Assembly (NCBI GenBank): GCA_945889085.1
Contig: CAMDBM010000002.1
Coordinates: 1 to 64,000, forward strand
Source: WLJO01 sp945889085
GTDB taxonomy: Bacteria; Actinomycetota; Acidimicrobiia; Acidimicrobiales; Ilumatobacteraceae
Direction of reading: 5' to 3'
DNA length: 64,000 nucleotides
In this document: in pieces, positions 1-10,206 of the stretch
Position numbering within the stretch: the stretch's first letter is position 1
How the letters are laid out: each line of letters starts with the position of its first letter
Notes under the pieces: model-generated
The model's database searches: none
Told to the model about the DNA's origin: nothing
What the model saw: only the letters and a program-made list of their open reading frames with translations
Program-made: the position numbers and the translations under genes

Positions 1-885
1 ACCTGCAGGGCGTTCGCCGTGCCCGCAACCCGCGCGATGCCCGTGAACGTGGCCCCGGACGGCTCCCTGCCGCGGGTGGCTGCCCTGTCGTCCACTGCGT
101 GGCAGGCGGCGTCCATCATCGGCCCGGTGGTCGGCGGCATCTTCTACGCAATCGGACCGAGTTGGCCCTTCATCGGGGCGGCGGTGATGTGCACCGGTGC
201 GGCGATCTGTTGCACATTCGTGCGCTTCCGCCGCCCGCAGGAGATCCGCAAGGACCGCCCCACGTTCCAGGCGGCCGTCGCCGGGTTCCGCTTCGTGCGC
301 CAAACCCCGCTGCTGCTCGGCGCGATAGCCCTCGACCTGTTTGCCGTGCTGTTCGGCGGGGCGGTTGCGCTGCTGCCGGCTATCGCCGAGAAACGGCTCG
401 GGGTGGGGGCCATCGGCCTCGGCTTCCTGCGCGCGGCCGGTGGCATCGGGGCCGCCGCCGTGGCGATCATGCTCGCGTGGAAACCGCTCAGCCGGTACCT
501 CGGACGCAAACTGCTCATCGCGGTGGCCATCTTCGGTCTCGGCACCATCCTGCTCGGCGCGACGCGCCAGTACTGGGTGGCGTTCGTCGCGATGGTGGTG
601 CTCATGGGGGCGGACATGGTGAGTGTGTTCATCCGTGGGACGATCGTGCCCCTCGCAACTCCGGACGACATGCGCGGCCGGGTGCTCGCGGTGGAGAACC
701 TGTTCATCGGCGGCTCGAACGAGCTCGGGGCCTGGGAGAGCGGTATGGCCGGTCAGGCGCTCGGAGCGTCCTGGGCAGTCGTCGGCGGCGGCTTCGCAAC
801 CCTCGCGATTGTCGCGTTCTGGTGGGTGAGGTTCCCGGCGCTTCGCAATGTCGATCGCTTCGACGACATCATCGTGACGCGCTGA
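1..885 (+). CDS. MFS exporter, C-terminal part (5' end outside window)
   Basis: The open frame enters from the left edge and 294 residues are visible. They form about eight hydrophobic segments separated by short basic loops, which is the C-terminal two thirds of a major facilitator transporter. The cytoplasmic signature PDDMRGRV near the end of the visible part is typical of the MFS_3/EntS-like subgroup (small-molecule or siderophore exporters). Substrate cannot be told from sequence. An internal ATG at 55 bases is not a credible start because the homologous region continues upstream of it. The gene ends 40 bases before a relic of an unrelated gene (mscL tail). Confidence is high for the superfamily and low for function. 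Confidence 0.85.
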   Translation, partial: TCRAFAVPATRAMPVNVAPDGSLPRVAALSSTAWQAASIIGPVVGGIFYAIGPSWPFIGAAVMCTGAAICCTFVRFRRPQEIRKDRPTFQAAVAGFRFVRQTPLLLGAIALDLFAVLFGGAVALLPAIAEKRLGVGAIGLGFLRAAGGIGAAAVAIMLAWKPLSRYLGRKLLIAVAIFGLGTILLGATRQYWVAFVAMVVLMGADMVSVFIRGTIVPLATPDDMRGRVLAVENLFIGGSNELGAWESGMAGQALGASWAVVGGGFATLAIVAFWWVRFPALRNVDRFDDIIVTR

Positions 886-925
886 ACAGGTACGGGAGTC
901 CCTCACGGCGCAGCCGTCAAAGCCG

Positions 926-1019
926 TCATCGACCGAAGGAGGAGTCAGCCCCGGCGCCCACCGTTTCGGCCGAAGTGGGGCTACTCACCGAGATTCGCGA
1001 CGCCCTGCGCGATCGCTGA
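926..1019 (+). pseudogene. mscL 3' remnant (C-terminal tail of large mechanosensitive channel)
   Basis: In this frame the sequence reads a charged linker (PKEESAPAPT) followed by EVGLLTEIRDALRDR and a stop. This is the hallmark C-terminal helix of MscL; the E. coli protein ends with the closely similar KEEP..APAPT..EVLLTEIRDLL. Upstream in the same frame there is no channel body, only antisense-like noise over the MFS gene. A neighbouring frame just before it reads AVKAVIDR, resembling the end of MscL TM2, so a frameshift relic is possible. I infer a deletion remnant of an mscL gene, or less likely an assembly junction. No start codon or ribosome binding site of its own is evident. Confidence 0.6.
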
Positions 1020-1046
1020 CCTCTCGGTGCCGTAGCCTCGAACACC

Positions 1047-2666
1047 TTGCTACAGGTATCGGGTCTTTCGGTGGAGGTGGGTGGTCGAGTCGTGCTCGAG
1101 GGCGCGTCGTTCACGGTCATGCCCCGGGACAAAGTGGCCCTGGTCGGCCGCAACGGTGCCGGCAAGACGAGCCTGTTCCGCACGCTCGGCGGCGAGCTGG
1201 AGCCAGCCGCCGGACACATCGTGCAGAAGGGCGGCTTCGGTTACCTGCCGCAGGACCCGCGCACCGCAGGCGCGATGGACGGCCGCACCGCCGTCACCCA
1301 CATCCTGTCGGGACGCGGTGTCGACGATGACCTCGTGCGCATCGAGAAGCTTCGGATCGCAATGGAGGAGGACCCGAACGACCGCAACGTACGGCGCTTC
1401 GCCAAGGCCGAGGAGGAGTTCGCCACCAAGGGCGGGTACGCGGCCGACAGCGAGGCGCGTTCGATCGCGGCGGGTCTCGGCCTGAAGGCAGACCGTCTGG
1501 ACCTCGCGGTGAAGGACCTGTCCGGTGGCGAGCGCCGCAGGGTGGAGCTCTCCCGGATCCTGTTCGCCGGTTCCGACGTGTTGCTGCTCGACGAGCCAAC
1601 GAACCACCTCGACGTGGACGCGAAGAACTGGTTGATGGGCTTCCTGCGGTCGTACCGGGGCGCGCTGCTCGTCATCTCCCACGACCTCGACCTCCTCGAC
1701 GAGGCAATCACCCGCGTCATCCACCTGGACCGCGCCGGAGAGGACGCGCTCGGCGAGATCGTGGAGTACCGCGGCACGTACAGCCAGTACCACGCCGCCC
1801 GTGCCAAGGACGAGGAGCGCCTTGCCAAGATGGCCGCCGCTCAGGCGAAGGAGATCGCCCGCCTGCAGGGGATCGTCGACCGTTTCGGCGCCAAGGCGAC
1901 GAAGGCCGCGATGGCGCACAGCATCGAGAAGCGAATCACGCGACTCGAGTCCTCGGGTGTCTCCGACGGGCCCAAGGCCTCACGCTCGATGCGCGTGAAG
2001 TTTCCCGATCCGCCGCCCTGTGGCGCCACTGTGCTCACCGTGTCGGGCCTCGCGAAGTCCTACGGCGGGCCCAAGGTGTTCGAGAAGGTGTCGTTCGACC
2101 TCGGTCGGGGTGAGCGCATCCTCGTGCTCGGCCTCAACGGGGCTGGCAAGACGAGCCTTCTGCGTATCCTCGCCGGCGAGACCCAGCCCGACAGTGGCAC
2201 GTTCCACCTCGGCCACCAGGTGTCCAGCGGCTATTACGCGCAGGAGCACGACAACCTCGACCCTCACGCTTCGCTGCTCGACAACATCCGTAGAGACGCC
2301 CCCTCGGGCCCGCAGGTCACCGAGACGTATCTCCGTGGGCTGCTCGGTATGTTCGGGCTCTCCGGCCCGAAGGTGTTCCAGGAGTCCGGCACGCTGTCCG
2401 GTGGCGAGAAGACCAAACTCGCGCTCGCAATGCTGATGGTCGGCCGGAACAACCTGTTGTTGCTCGACGAGCCCACCAACAACCTCGATCCCGGCTCGCG
2501 CCGGGCCGTTGCGGACGCCCTCACGGAGTGGAAGGGGTCGATGGTTCTGGTGAGCCACGACACCGAGTTCGTTGAGGCGCTCTCGCCCACCAAGGTGCTG
2601 CTCATGCCGGACGGTCAGGTGGACTACTTCAACGCCGGATGGTTGGAACTCGTCCTGCTCGCGTGA
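1047..2666 (+). CDS. ABC-F family ATP-binding protein (ribosome-associated)
   Basis: This is a 539-residue soluble protein with two ABC cassettes and no membrane segments, the ABC-F layout. Cassette 1 has Walker A GRNGAGKT (about residue 35), signature LSGGERRRVELS and Walker B LLLDEPTNHLD; cassette 2 has GLNGAGKT, LSGGEKTKLALA and LLLDEPTNNLD. A charged linker of roughly 70 residues between them corresponds to the P-site tRNA interaction motif region. ABC-F proteins bind the ribosomal E site and act in translation or ribosome-targeting antibiotic protection. Start is TTG; the product begins LQVSGLSVEVGG, right where other ABC-F proteins begin. Which ABC-F subclass it belongs to cannot be decided here. 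Confidence 0.88.
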   Translation: MLQVSGLSVEVGGRVVLEGASFTVMPRDKVALVGRNGAGKTSLFRTLGGELEPAAGHIVQKGGFGYLPQDPRTAGAMDGRTAVTHILSGRGVDDDLVRIEKLRIAMEEDPNDRNVRRFAKAEEEFATKGGYAADSEARSIAAGLGLKADRLDLAVKDLSGGERRRVELSRILFAGSDVLLLDEPTNHLDVDAKNWLMGFLRSYRGALLVISHDLDLLDEAITRVIHLDRAGEDALGEIVEYRGTYSQYHAARAKDEERLAKMAAAQAKEIARLQGIVDRFGAKATKAAMAHSIEKRITRLESSGVSDGPKASRSMRVKFPDPPPCGATVLTVSGLAKSYGGPKVFEKVSFDLGRGERILVLGLNGAGKTSLLRILAGETQPDSGTFHLGHQVSSGYYAQEHDNLDPHASLLDNIRRDAPSGPQVTETYLRGLLGMFGLSGPKVFQESGTLSGGEKTKLALAMLMVGRNNLLLLDEPTNNLDPGSRRAVADALTEWKGSMVLVSHDTEFVEALSPTKVLLMPDGQVDYFNAGWLELVLLA

Positions 2667-2701
2667 GTCGCCGGTCTGCCCGGCCGGATACCGTGCTGCC
2701 C

Positions 2702-3607
2702 ATGCGCATCGGACTCGTCAGTAACGCCATCGGAACCGGATCCCTCGAGGACGTGATCGAGGAGGCCCGGATTGCGGCCCAGGACGGCTTCCACACCTTC
2801 TGGTCGTCCCAGATCTTCGGGTTCGACGCGCTCACCGTGCTCGCTCTCGTCGGCCGCGAGGTTCCCGGTATCGAACTTGGGACGGCAGTGGTGCCCACCT
2901 ATCCGCGCCACCCGATGATGCTCGCCCAGCAGGCGCTCACGGTGCAGGCCGCCACCGGGGGCCGACTTGCTCTCGGCATCGGGTTGAGCCACCAGATCGT
3001 CGTGGAGTCCATGTGGGGAATCTCGTTCGACAAGCCCGTACGCCACATGCGTGAGTACCTGAACGTGCTCATGCCGATGCTCGACGGCAAGCCGGTCGCG
3101 TTCGATGGCGAGACGTACAAGGTGCATGCTGGGGCGTCGGTTATCGGTGGCACCCGGCCGTCGGTGCTCGTAGCGGCGCTCGGTGCCCAGATGCTGCGCC
3201 TGTGCGGTGCGCTCACCGACGGTACGTCCACGTGGTGTGTCGGGCCCGAAACGCTCCGCTCGTTCACGGTGCCCACGCTGCGCGAGGCCGCCGAGGCCGC
3301 CGGACGCCCTGCTCCCCGCGTCGAGGCCTCGTTCCCCGTGTGCGTCACCGACGATGCAGACGCTGCCCGGGCACGGGCCGCCCAGCTGTTCGCCATCTAC
3401 GCGCAGCTGCCCAGTTACCGGGCGATGATGGACAAAGAGGGTGTCGCGGACGCCAGCGGGCTCGCCATCGTCGGCAGCGAGGCGGAGGTGTCGGACCGCA
3501 TCAAGGACCTCGTCTCCGCAGGGGTCACCGACTTCGCCGCTGCAGCGTTCCCGTCCAATCCTGACGAGGCCGGCCGTACCCGCGCCGTGCTGAAGTCGCT
3601 GGTCTGA
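2702..3607 (+). CDS. LLM class F420-dependent oxidoreductase
   Basis: A 301-residue luciferase-like TIM-barrel protein. The N-terminus MRIGLVSNAIGT, the GTAVVPTYPRHPMMLAQQAL stretch and the GGRLALGIGLSH segment are characteristic of the LLM family, and the actinobacterial context favours deazaflavin F420 over FMN as cofactor. Substrate is unknown. The ATG at 2702 is chosen because upstream in-frame starts would overlap the ABC-F gene and add an unconserved basic stretch. It lies 35 bases after the ABC-F stop and 16 bases before the next gene, so the three are probably co-transcribed. Confidence 0.82.
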   Translation: MRIGLVSNAIGTGSLEDVIEEARIAAQDGFHTFWSSQIFGFDALTVLALVGREVPGIELGTAVVPTYPRHPMMLAQQALTVQAATGGRLALGIGLSHQIVVESMWGISFDKPVRHMREYLNVLMPMLDGKPVAFDGETYKVHAGASVIGGTRPSVLVAALGAQMLRLCGALTDGTSTWCVGPETLRSFTVPTLREAAEAAGRPAPRVEASFPVCVTDDADAARARAAQLFAIYAQLPSYRAMMDKEGVADASGLAIVGSEAEVSDRIKDLVSAGVTDFAAAAFPSNPDEAGRTRAVLKSLV

Positions 3608-3623
3608 TCCGGCGAAGGGTGGC

Positions 3624-4463
3624 ATGACGGTGGGTCCCTCGTTCGTCCTGCTCGCTGCAGGAATCGGCCGTCGCTACGGTGGCCTCAAACAACTCGCTCC
3701 GGTGGGTCCGAACGGTGAGGCCATCATCGACCTCACCATCGCCGATGCTGCTGCAGCGGGCTTCGAGGAGGTGGTGGCCATCGTTCGCCACTCCATCGCT
3801 GACGAGATCCGTACGCACATCGAGCAGCGCAGCCCCATCCCGCTGCGGCTCGCGTTCCAGGACGACCTGCTGCCGCGGCGGGACAAGCCGTGGGGCACTG
3901 CGCACGCGCTGCTCAGCGCTGCGTCGCTGCTCGAGGACCGGCCGTTCGGCATCGCGAACGCGGACGACTACTACGACGTCGACGGGATCGCCGCGCTCGC
4001 GGACTGGCTCACGAACCGGCGCCGCCCGAACGCTGCGTGCCTCGTGGCGTACCGCCTCGGCGACACGCTCTCCGATCGTGGCACCGTCAGCCGCGGCATC
4101 TGCGAGGTGGGTGCGAGCGGTGAGTTGCTGCGCTGCGTGGAGAACTTGAAGATTGCACGCGAGGCCGACGGTCTGGTGCATTCTGAAAACGGTGTGCTGG
4201 CCGACGATGCATCGGCGTCAATGAACCTGTTCGGGTTCGACCCGAGCGTGCTCGATCTCGTGCGTGCCGACTGGGAAGCGTGGATCCCCGGCAAGGTGCA
4301 CGACGAGGAAGATGAGTGCCGCCTTCCCGAGGTGCTCAATGATCTCGTCGCCACCGTACGGGCTTCGGTTGACGTGGTGCGCACCACGGGTTCGTGGATG
4401 GGCATCACCTATACCGACGACCTCGAGCCGACCCGAGTGGCCCTCGCGCACCGCTTCGCCTAG
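3624..4463 (+). CDS. Sugar-nucleotidyltransferase family protein
   Basis: A 279-residue Rossmann-type NTP-transferase. The N-terminal signature FVLLAAGIGRRYGGLKQL is the nucleotide-binding GxGxR...K motif, and ANADDYYD supplies the metal-binding aspartates. The N-terminal half resembles glucose-1-phosphate thymidylyl/uridylyltransferases, but the protein lacks the C-terminal beta-helix of bifunctional forms. The actual sugar phosphate and NTP are not identifiable. It starts 16 bases after the LLM oxidoreductase and runs convergently into the fumarase gene. Confidence 0.75.
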   Translation: MTVGPSFVLLAAGIGRRYGGLKQLAPVGPNGEAIIDLTIADAAAAGFEEVVAIVRHSIADEIRTHIEQRSPIPLRLAFQDDLLPRRDKPWGTAHALLSAASLLEDRPFGIANADDYYDVDGIAALADWLTNRRRPNAACLVAYRLGDTLSDRGTVSRGICEVGASGELLRCVENLKIAREADGLVHSENGVLADDASASMNLFGFDPSVLDLVRADWEAWIPGKVHDEEDECRLPEVLNDLVATVRASVDVVRTTGSWMGITYTDDLEPTRVALAHRFA

Positions 4464-4485
4464 CCCCTCTCGAGTTCTCGGGGGG

Positions 4486-4487
<2 letters not shown>
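4462..4487. terminator. Possible bidirectional hairpin between convergent genes
   Basis: AGCCCC at 4462-4467 can pair with GGGGCT at 4482-4487, with an inner CGA/TCG pairing and a GTTC loop. The arms overlap both stop codons of the convergent neighbours. There is no U-tract, so termination is only a suggestion. Confidence 0.3.
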
Positions 4488-6213
<1,726 letters not shown>

Positions 6214-6293
6214 GTAGGCAAAGTTATCGCGGTGCCCGGGACGGTTGAGCCCCGGGTGTTCGCAAGCGACTGCGCTGTCGTTGTCCCGGCGCG

Positions 6294-6782
6294 TCAGCCG
6301 ATGGCGGGTGAGCCCTCGAACGGCGACGGGTCGCCGGTCTCGGGGATCGTCGGATACGACCACGCAGTAGTGGTGGCGATCTCACGCGCCACCTTGCGCC
6401 ACGCAGCCGGGTCCCAGCCCTCGGCGACCGCAGCGAGCTTGCCGTCACCGCGGACGAAGACGAAGGCGGGCAGCGACGAGAGGCCGAGCGAACGGACCGC
6501 CGTGCGGTCGGGGTCGCAGAACACGAGGAATTCTTCTGCGAGCGGCCCGAGGAACTCGCGCGCCTCGTCGGGGCCGCAGGTCATCAGGAAGTTCGCCCGG
6601 ACCGCTGCACCACGGAATGCATGGAGGATCCGTCGTGCCGTCGGGAGGATCCACGACGACTGGTTCGTGTACGGGTCGAGTACCACCGACGTGAAGTGAA
6701 AGGTGGTGAGCCACTCGTTGAGTGAGCGGGGGTCTCCGTGCAGCGGGGTGAGCACGAGGTCGCCTGAGGGATCGGTCGCCAT
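6294..6782 (-). CDS. Thioredoxin-fold protein without CxxC
   Basis: A 162-residue protein with a likely thioredoxin fold: central region predicted beta-alpha-beta, and SLPAFVFVRGDG, which looks like the cis-proline loop of thioredoxins. The position of the usual CxxC holds TNQSSW instead, and the single MTCGPDEA cysteine is not in that site, so disulfide oxidoreductase activity is doubtful. It sits 80 bases upstream of fumarase on the same strand and may be co-transcribed. ATG 6782 is chosen over longer in-frame starts because the extra 63 residues overlap the divergent gene. Confidence 0.6.
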   Translation of the reverse strand: MATDPSGDLVLTPLHGDPRSLNEWLTTFHFTSVVLDPYTNQSSWILPTARRILHAFRGAAVRANFLMTCGPDEAREFLGPLAEEFLVFCDPDRTAVRSLGLSSLPAFVFVRGDGKLAAVAEGWDPAAWRKVAREIATTTAWSYPTIPETGDPSPFEGSPAIG

Positions 6783-6821
6783 CGGCTGAGACGGTAGCGC
6801 AGCGGCGATAGTGTCCCCCAA

Positions 6822-7625
6822 GTGCACCCGATTGAGCGGCTGAGATACGTGGCGCGATCGTCCGGGGTGGACCAGCGCAGTCTCGTTCGGGAGACCGCGA
6901 TGGCGCTCCGTGGGCTGCGTGGTGACCCAACCGGACTCCTGGTGTCCTGCAGGCGGATTCTCGAGCGTCATCCCACCTCAGGGGCCCTCTGGGCGCTGGC
7001 GGCACGAACCCTGACTGCAACGGACCCGGGCCAGGAACTCGGTCTGTTCGCGCGCCAGGTCGACGAGGATCCGACCCCGGAACTGCTCTACGACGCGATT
7101 CCGCAGGACGCCACCGTCTGTGTGCTCGGCTGGCCGGATCTGGTGGGCGAGGCCATCTTGCGCCGAGGCGACGTCTGCGTGCTCGCCGTGGACATGCTCG
7201 GTGAGGGGTCGGGGTTCGTGCAGCGACTCCGTCGGGCCGACGTCGATGCCGAGGTCGTGGCCCCCGCCGGGCTCGGTGCGGCAGTCGGTGCTGCTGACCT
7301 CGTGCTGCTCGAGGCGTCCGCCGCCGGTCCCGGGGGGATCCTTGCCGTGGCGGGATCGCGTGCGGCCGCTGCCGTTGCCTACTGCAGCGAGCTCCCCGTT
7401 TGGGCCGTCGTCGGCCAGGGGCGAAGGCTTCCGGGACCCCTGTGGAGCGCGCTCCTCAACCGCCTCGAGTACAGCGCCGATCCCTGGGAACTCGATGACG
7501 AGGTCGTTCCCGCCGGAACGATCAGCCACGTCGTCGGACCGGACGGTTTGAGGCCCGGCACAGCGGACCTCGACGTGCCCGAGTGCCCGGCGGCCCCGGA
7601 ACTCCTGAAGCTCGTCAGCCGCTGA
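6822..7625 (+). CDS. eIF2B/MtnA-like (initiation factor 2B family) protein
   Basis: A 267-residue protein resembling the C-terminal Rossmann-like half of the eIF-2B alpha / methylthioribose-1-phosphate isomerase superfamily: an N-terminal helical region, then TVCVLGWPDLV, a DVCVLAVD strand, an ADLVLLEASAAGPGGILAVAGS core and PVWAVVGQGRRLP. Members include sugar-phosphate isomerases, so a ribose-1,5-bisphosphate- or MTR1P-type substrate is possible, but catalytic residues cannot be assigned confidently. Start is GTG 6822. It heads a tight five-gene run with gaps of 7 to 12 bases. Confidence 0.6.
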   Translation: MHPIERLRYVARSSGVDQRSLVRETAMALRGLRGDPTGLLVSCRRILERHPTSGALWALAARTLTATDPGQELGLFARQVDEDPTPELLYDAIPQDATVCVLGWPDLVGEAILRRGDVCVLAVDMLGEGSGFVQRLRRADVDAEVVAPAGLGAAVGAADLVLLEASAAGPGGILAVAGSRAAAAVAYCSELPVWAVVGQGRRLPGPLWSALLNRLEYSADPWELDDEVVPAGTISHVVGPDGLRPGTADLDVPECPAAPELLKLVSR

Positions 7626-7637
7626 GCAGTACCCGCC

Positions 7638-8525
7638 GTGTCCGCCCACGACGCGCTGCGTGTCCTGCAGCTGAACACCTGGAACGTGGAGGGGCCGTGG
7701 CCGCAACGCCTCGCCGAAGTCGTTGCACAGGTGCTCCGGCTGCAACCGGACGTCATCTGCCTGCAGGAAGTAGTCAGCGGATCTGACGGCCGATCGACGG
7801 CCCACATCCTGGCCGACGAACTGGTGAGGGCCAGCCCGCCCGCGTGGCATGTGGCCTACGCCGGCACGCCGTACCCCGAGGAGGTGCTCGGTGTGCCCGA
7901 CGGAGCGCTCTGGGGCGTGGCCGTGCTCAGCCGTTGGCCGATCGAGGCCCAGCACTCCCGACTGCTGCAGGACGGCTATCCGAGCATGTGGTTGGTGCTC
8001 CACGCCCGCACCAATGGTCTCGACGTGTTCTCCACCCATCTCACCCCGGCCCAGCACGATGGCGTGTGGCGCGAGCGTCAGGTGCTCGAGGTGGACACCT
8101 TTCTACGCGAGCACCGCAATTCCGGCTCGCCCCTGCCGGTGATCCTCGGCGGCGATCTCAACGCTGCGCCCGAGTCGAGCGAGATCCGCTTCCTGACCGG
8201 GCTGCAGAGCCTGGAGGGCCGCAGCACGTACTACCAGGACGCCTGGGCCGTCGCGGGCGACGGTGGGCCGGGCCACACGTGGGACCCGGGGAATCCATTC
8301 GCTGCAGCGCTGCACCTGCACCCCAAGCGGGTGGACTACGTACTCGTGGGGGACCACTTCCCGCTCAACGCCCCGTCGGCGCCCGGGGCCGCCCCGGGGG
8401 ACGGCACGGGCAAGGTGTTGCACTGTGAACTCGTCGGGCCGAACCCGATCACCGGCATCAACCCGAGCGACCACCACGGGGTTTTCGCCCTCGTGGCTTG
8501 GCCGCAGGTTGGGCGCCGGGAGTAG
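7638..8525 (+). CDS. Endonuclease/exonuclease/phosphatase (EEP) family hydrolase
   Basis: A 295-residue metal-dependent phosphoesterase. All EEP catalytic landmarks are visible in order: LQLNTWN (Asn), ICLQE (metal-binding Glu), DVFSTHLTPAQ (His), ILGGDLNAAPES (Asp/Asn) and the terminal PSDHHGVFA (Asp-His). The family includes sphingomyelinase-like, inositol phosphate and nucleic-acid hydrolases; the extended WDPGNPF...KRVDYVLV region is typical of the secreted/sphingomyelinase-like branch, but no signal peptide is seen. Start is GTG 7638, 12 bases after the preceding gene. Substrate unknown. Confidence 0.78.
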   Translation: MSAHDALRVLQLNTWNVEGPWPQRLAEVVAQVLRLQPDVICLQEVVSGSDGRSTAHILADELVRASPPAWHVAYAGTPYPEEVLGVPDGALWGVAVLSRWPIEAQHSRLLQDGYPSMWLVLHARTNGLDVFSTHLTPAQHDGVWRERQVLEVDTFLREHRNSGSPLPVILGGDLNAAPESSEIRFLTGLQSLEGRSTYYQDAWAVAGDGGPGHTWDPGNPFAAALHLHPKRVDYVLVGDHFPLNAPSAPGAAPGDGTGKVLHCELVGPNPITGINPSDHHGVFALVAWPQVGRRE

Positions 8526-8536
8526 CGTTCTCGCTC

Positions 8537-9475
8537 ATGTCCCCCCGTTCCCGTGAACTTCCGCGCCGCTCCTGCCTCTCCATCCCCGGTTCCTCGGAGA
8601 AGATGGTCGGAAAGGGCCCCGGCATCCCCGCTGACATGGTCTTTCTCGATCTCGAGGACGCTGTTGCCCCGAAGGAGAAGGAAGCAGCCCGCGGCAAGAT
8701 TGCCCACGCGCTGCGCACGCTTGACTGGGGCGACAAGGTGATGTGCGTCCGCGTCAACGACTGGTCCACGAAGTGGACGGCGTACGACATCATCGAGGTG
8801 GTCGGCAACTCCGGCCTGCGTCTCGACGAGATCATGCTCCCGAAGGTGGAGTCCGCGGCGCAGATCGTCGCCACCGACATGCTCCTGCGTCAGGTGGAGA
8901 TCGCCGCTGGCCTGCCCGTTGGCCACATCGGTATCGAGGCACAGATCGAGACCGCACGCGGCCTCATCAACGTCGAGGAGATCTGCGCAGCGTCGCCCCG
9001 CCTCGAGACCATCATCTTCGGGCCCGCCGACTTCGCTGCCAGCATGGAGATGCCGGTGCTCACCGGTGGCGTGCAGATCCCGCAGTACCCCGGAGACCAC
9101 TTCCACTACGTGTTCTCCAAGATCCTCATGGCCGGCCGCGCCAACGGACTGCAGGTCATTGACGGCCCGTACCTGTACATCCGTGACGGCGAGGGCTTCC
9201 GCGACTACTGCAACCGCACCCGCACGCTCGGCTACGACGGCAAGTGGGCACTGCACCCCGACCAGGTCGCGATCCTCAACGAGGTGTTCTCGCCCACGCA
9301 GGAACAGTTCGACCGTGCGCACGCAATCCTCGATGCCTACAACTTCGCCACCGAGGACGAGGGCAAGGGCGCGGTGATGTTCGGCGAGGAGATGATCGAC
9401 GAGGCAAGCCGCAAGATGGCGCTCAAGTTCATCTCCCGCGGCGAGCGTGCGGGCCTCGTACGCACCGCCTCCTGA
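8537..9475 (+). CDS. mcl: L-malyl-CoA / beta-methylmalyl-CoA lyase (HpcH/HpaI family)
   Basis: Cleaves beta-methylmalyl-CoA to glyoxylate plus propionyl-CoA, and malyl-CoA to glyoxylate plus acetyl-CoA, in the ethylmalonyl-CoA pathway. The 312-residue protein has the CitE-like barrel motifs: RRSCLSIPGSSEKM, FLDLEDAVAP (metal/CoA), MLPKVES, IEAQIETARGLINV with the catalytic Glu, and FGPADFAASM. The C-terminal GKWALHPDQV is also typical. It closely resembles the form found in streptomycete ethylmalonyl-CoA clusters. ATG 8537 gives the conserved N-terminus. The methylsuccinyl-CoA dehydrogenase and mesaconyl-CoA hydratase of the same pathway lie 1.5 to 7 kb downstream. Malyl-CoA thioesterase is an alternative. 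Confidence 0.82.
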   Translation: MSPRSRELPRRSCLSIPGSSEKMVGKGPGIPADMVFLDLEDAVAPKEKEAARGKIAHALRTLDWGDKVMCVRVNDWSTKWTAYDIIEVVGNSGLRLDEIMLPKVESAAQIVATDMLLRQVEIAAGLPVGHIGIEAQIETARGLINVEEICAASPRLETIIFGPADFAASMEMPVLTGGVQIPQYPGDHFHYVFSKILMAGRANGLQVIDGPYLYIRDGEGFRDYCNRTRTLGYDGKWALHPDQVAILNEVFSPTQEQFDRAHAILDAYNFATEDEGKGAVMFGEEMIDEASRKMALKFISRGERAGLVRTAS

Positions 9476-9485
9476 TCGACGCACT

Positions 9486-10199
9486 GTGAGCCAGAAGCGC
9501 TTCGACGCACTGCTGTTCGACGCCGGTGGCGTTTTTGTCGTCCCCGACCACATCGCGCTCGGTGATGCACTGGGGCACCGGCCCAACTCGCTCGACGGGC
9601 ACCGAGCGCACTACTACGCGCTCAGCGCGCTCGAGCGTGACGCGCTGTCGAACAAGGCGAAGGACGCTGACGGCATCGAGCACCTCGACTGGTCCGTGTA
9701 CCGCGGTGCGTGGGCCAAGGCAATCGGTGATTCCGAACCGGACACCGTCGAGGACCGCCTTCGCCGTGTGTGGACAGCGCTGCTCTGGCGTGCACGGATC
9801 GAGGAGTCCGTCGCTGCACTGTGGAAGTTGTTCAACCGCAAAGTGCCGATCGGTGTGGTCTCCAACGCGAGCGGACAAATCGAGGGCATCCTTGCCACAC
9901 AGGGCATCTGCCAGGTAGGTGCCGGAGCCGGGGTTCCCGTGAGCGTGGTGAGCGACTCGCACGTGGTCGGTTTCGCGAAGCCCGATCCGCGTGTGTTCGA
10001 GCCGGCGCTCGCCGTTCTGGCGGCGCAGGGGATCACCGACGGCTCGCGTATCGGCTACATCGGAGACTCGTTCATCAACGACGTTGCCGGCGCTGCGGCC
10101 GCCGGTCTCGTGCCCCTGCACCTCGATCCGTACGGCCTGTACGACGACCTCGGCCACGAGCGGATCCAGTCGCTGCACGACCTGCTCGACTGGGTGTGA
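9486..10199 (+). CDS. HAD superfamily hydrolase (subclass IA)
   Basis: A 237-residue haloacid-dehalogenase-like phosphatase. Motif I is LFDAGGV, the DxGGV variant in which the second aspartate is glycine, motif II is VSNAS, the lysine of motif III is in FAKPDPRVFE, and motif IV is YIGDSFINDVAGA. A helical cap lies between motifs I and II (about residues 15-95). Substrate unknown; the variant motif I occurs in many HAD-IA enzymes but may affect phosphatase efficiency. Start is GTG 9486, 10 bases after mcl. Confidence 0.75.
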   Translation: MSQKRFDALLFDAGGVFVVPDHIALGDALGHRPNSLDGHRAHYYALSALERDALSNKAKDADGIEHLDWSVYRGAWAKAIGDSEPDTVEDRLRRVWTALLWRARIEESVAALWKLFNRKVPIGVVSNASGQIEGILATQGICQVGAGAGVPVSVVSDSHVVGFAKPDPRVFEPALAVLAAQGITDGSRIGYIGDSFINDVAGAAAAGLVPLHLDPYGLYDDLGHERIQSLHDLLDWV

Positions 10200-10206
10200 C
10201 CTGAAC

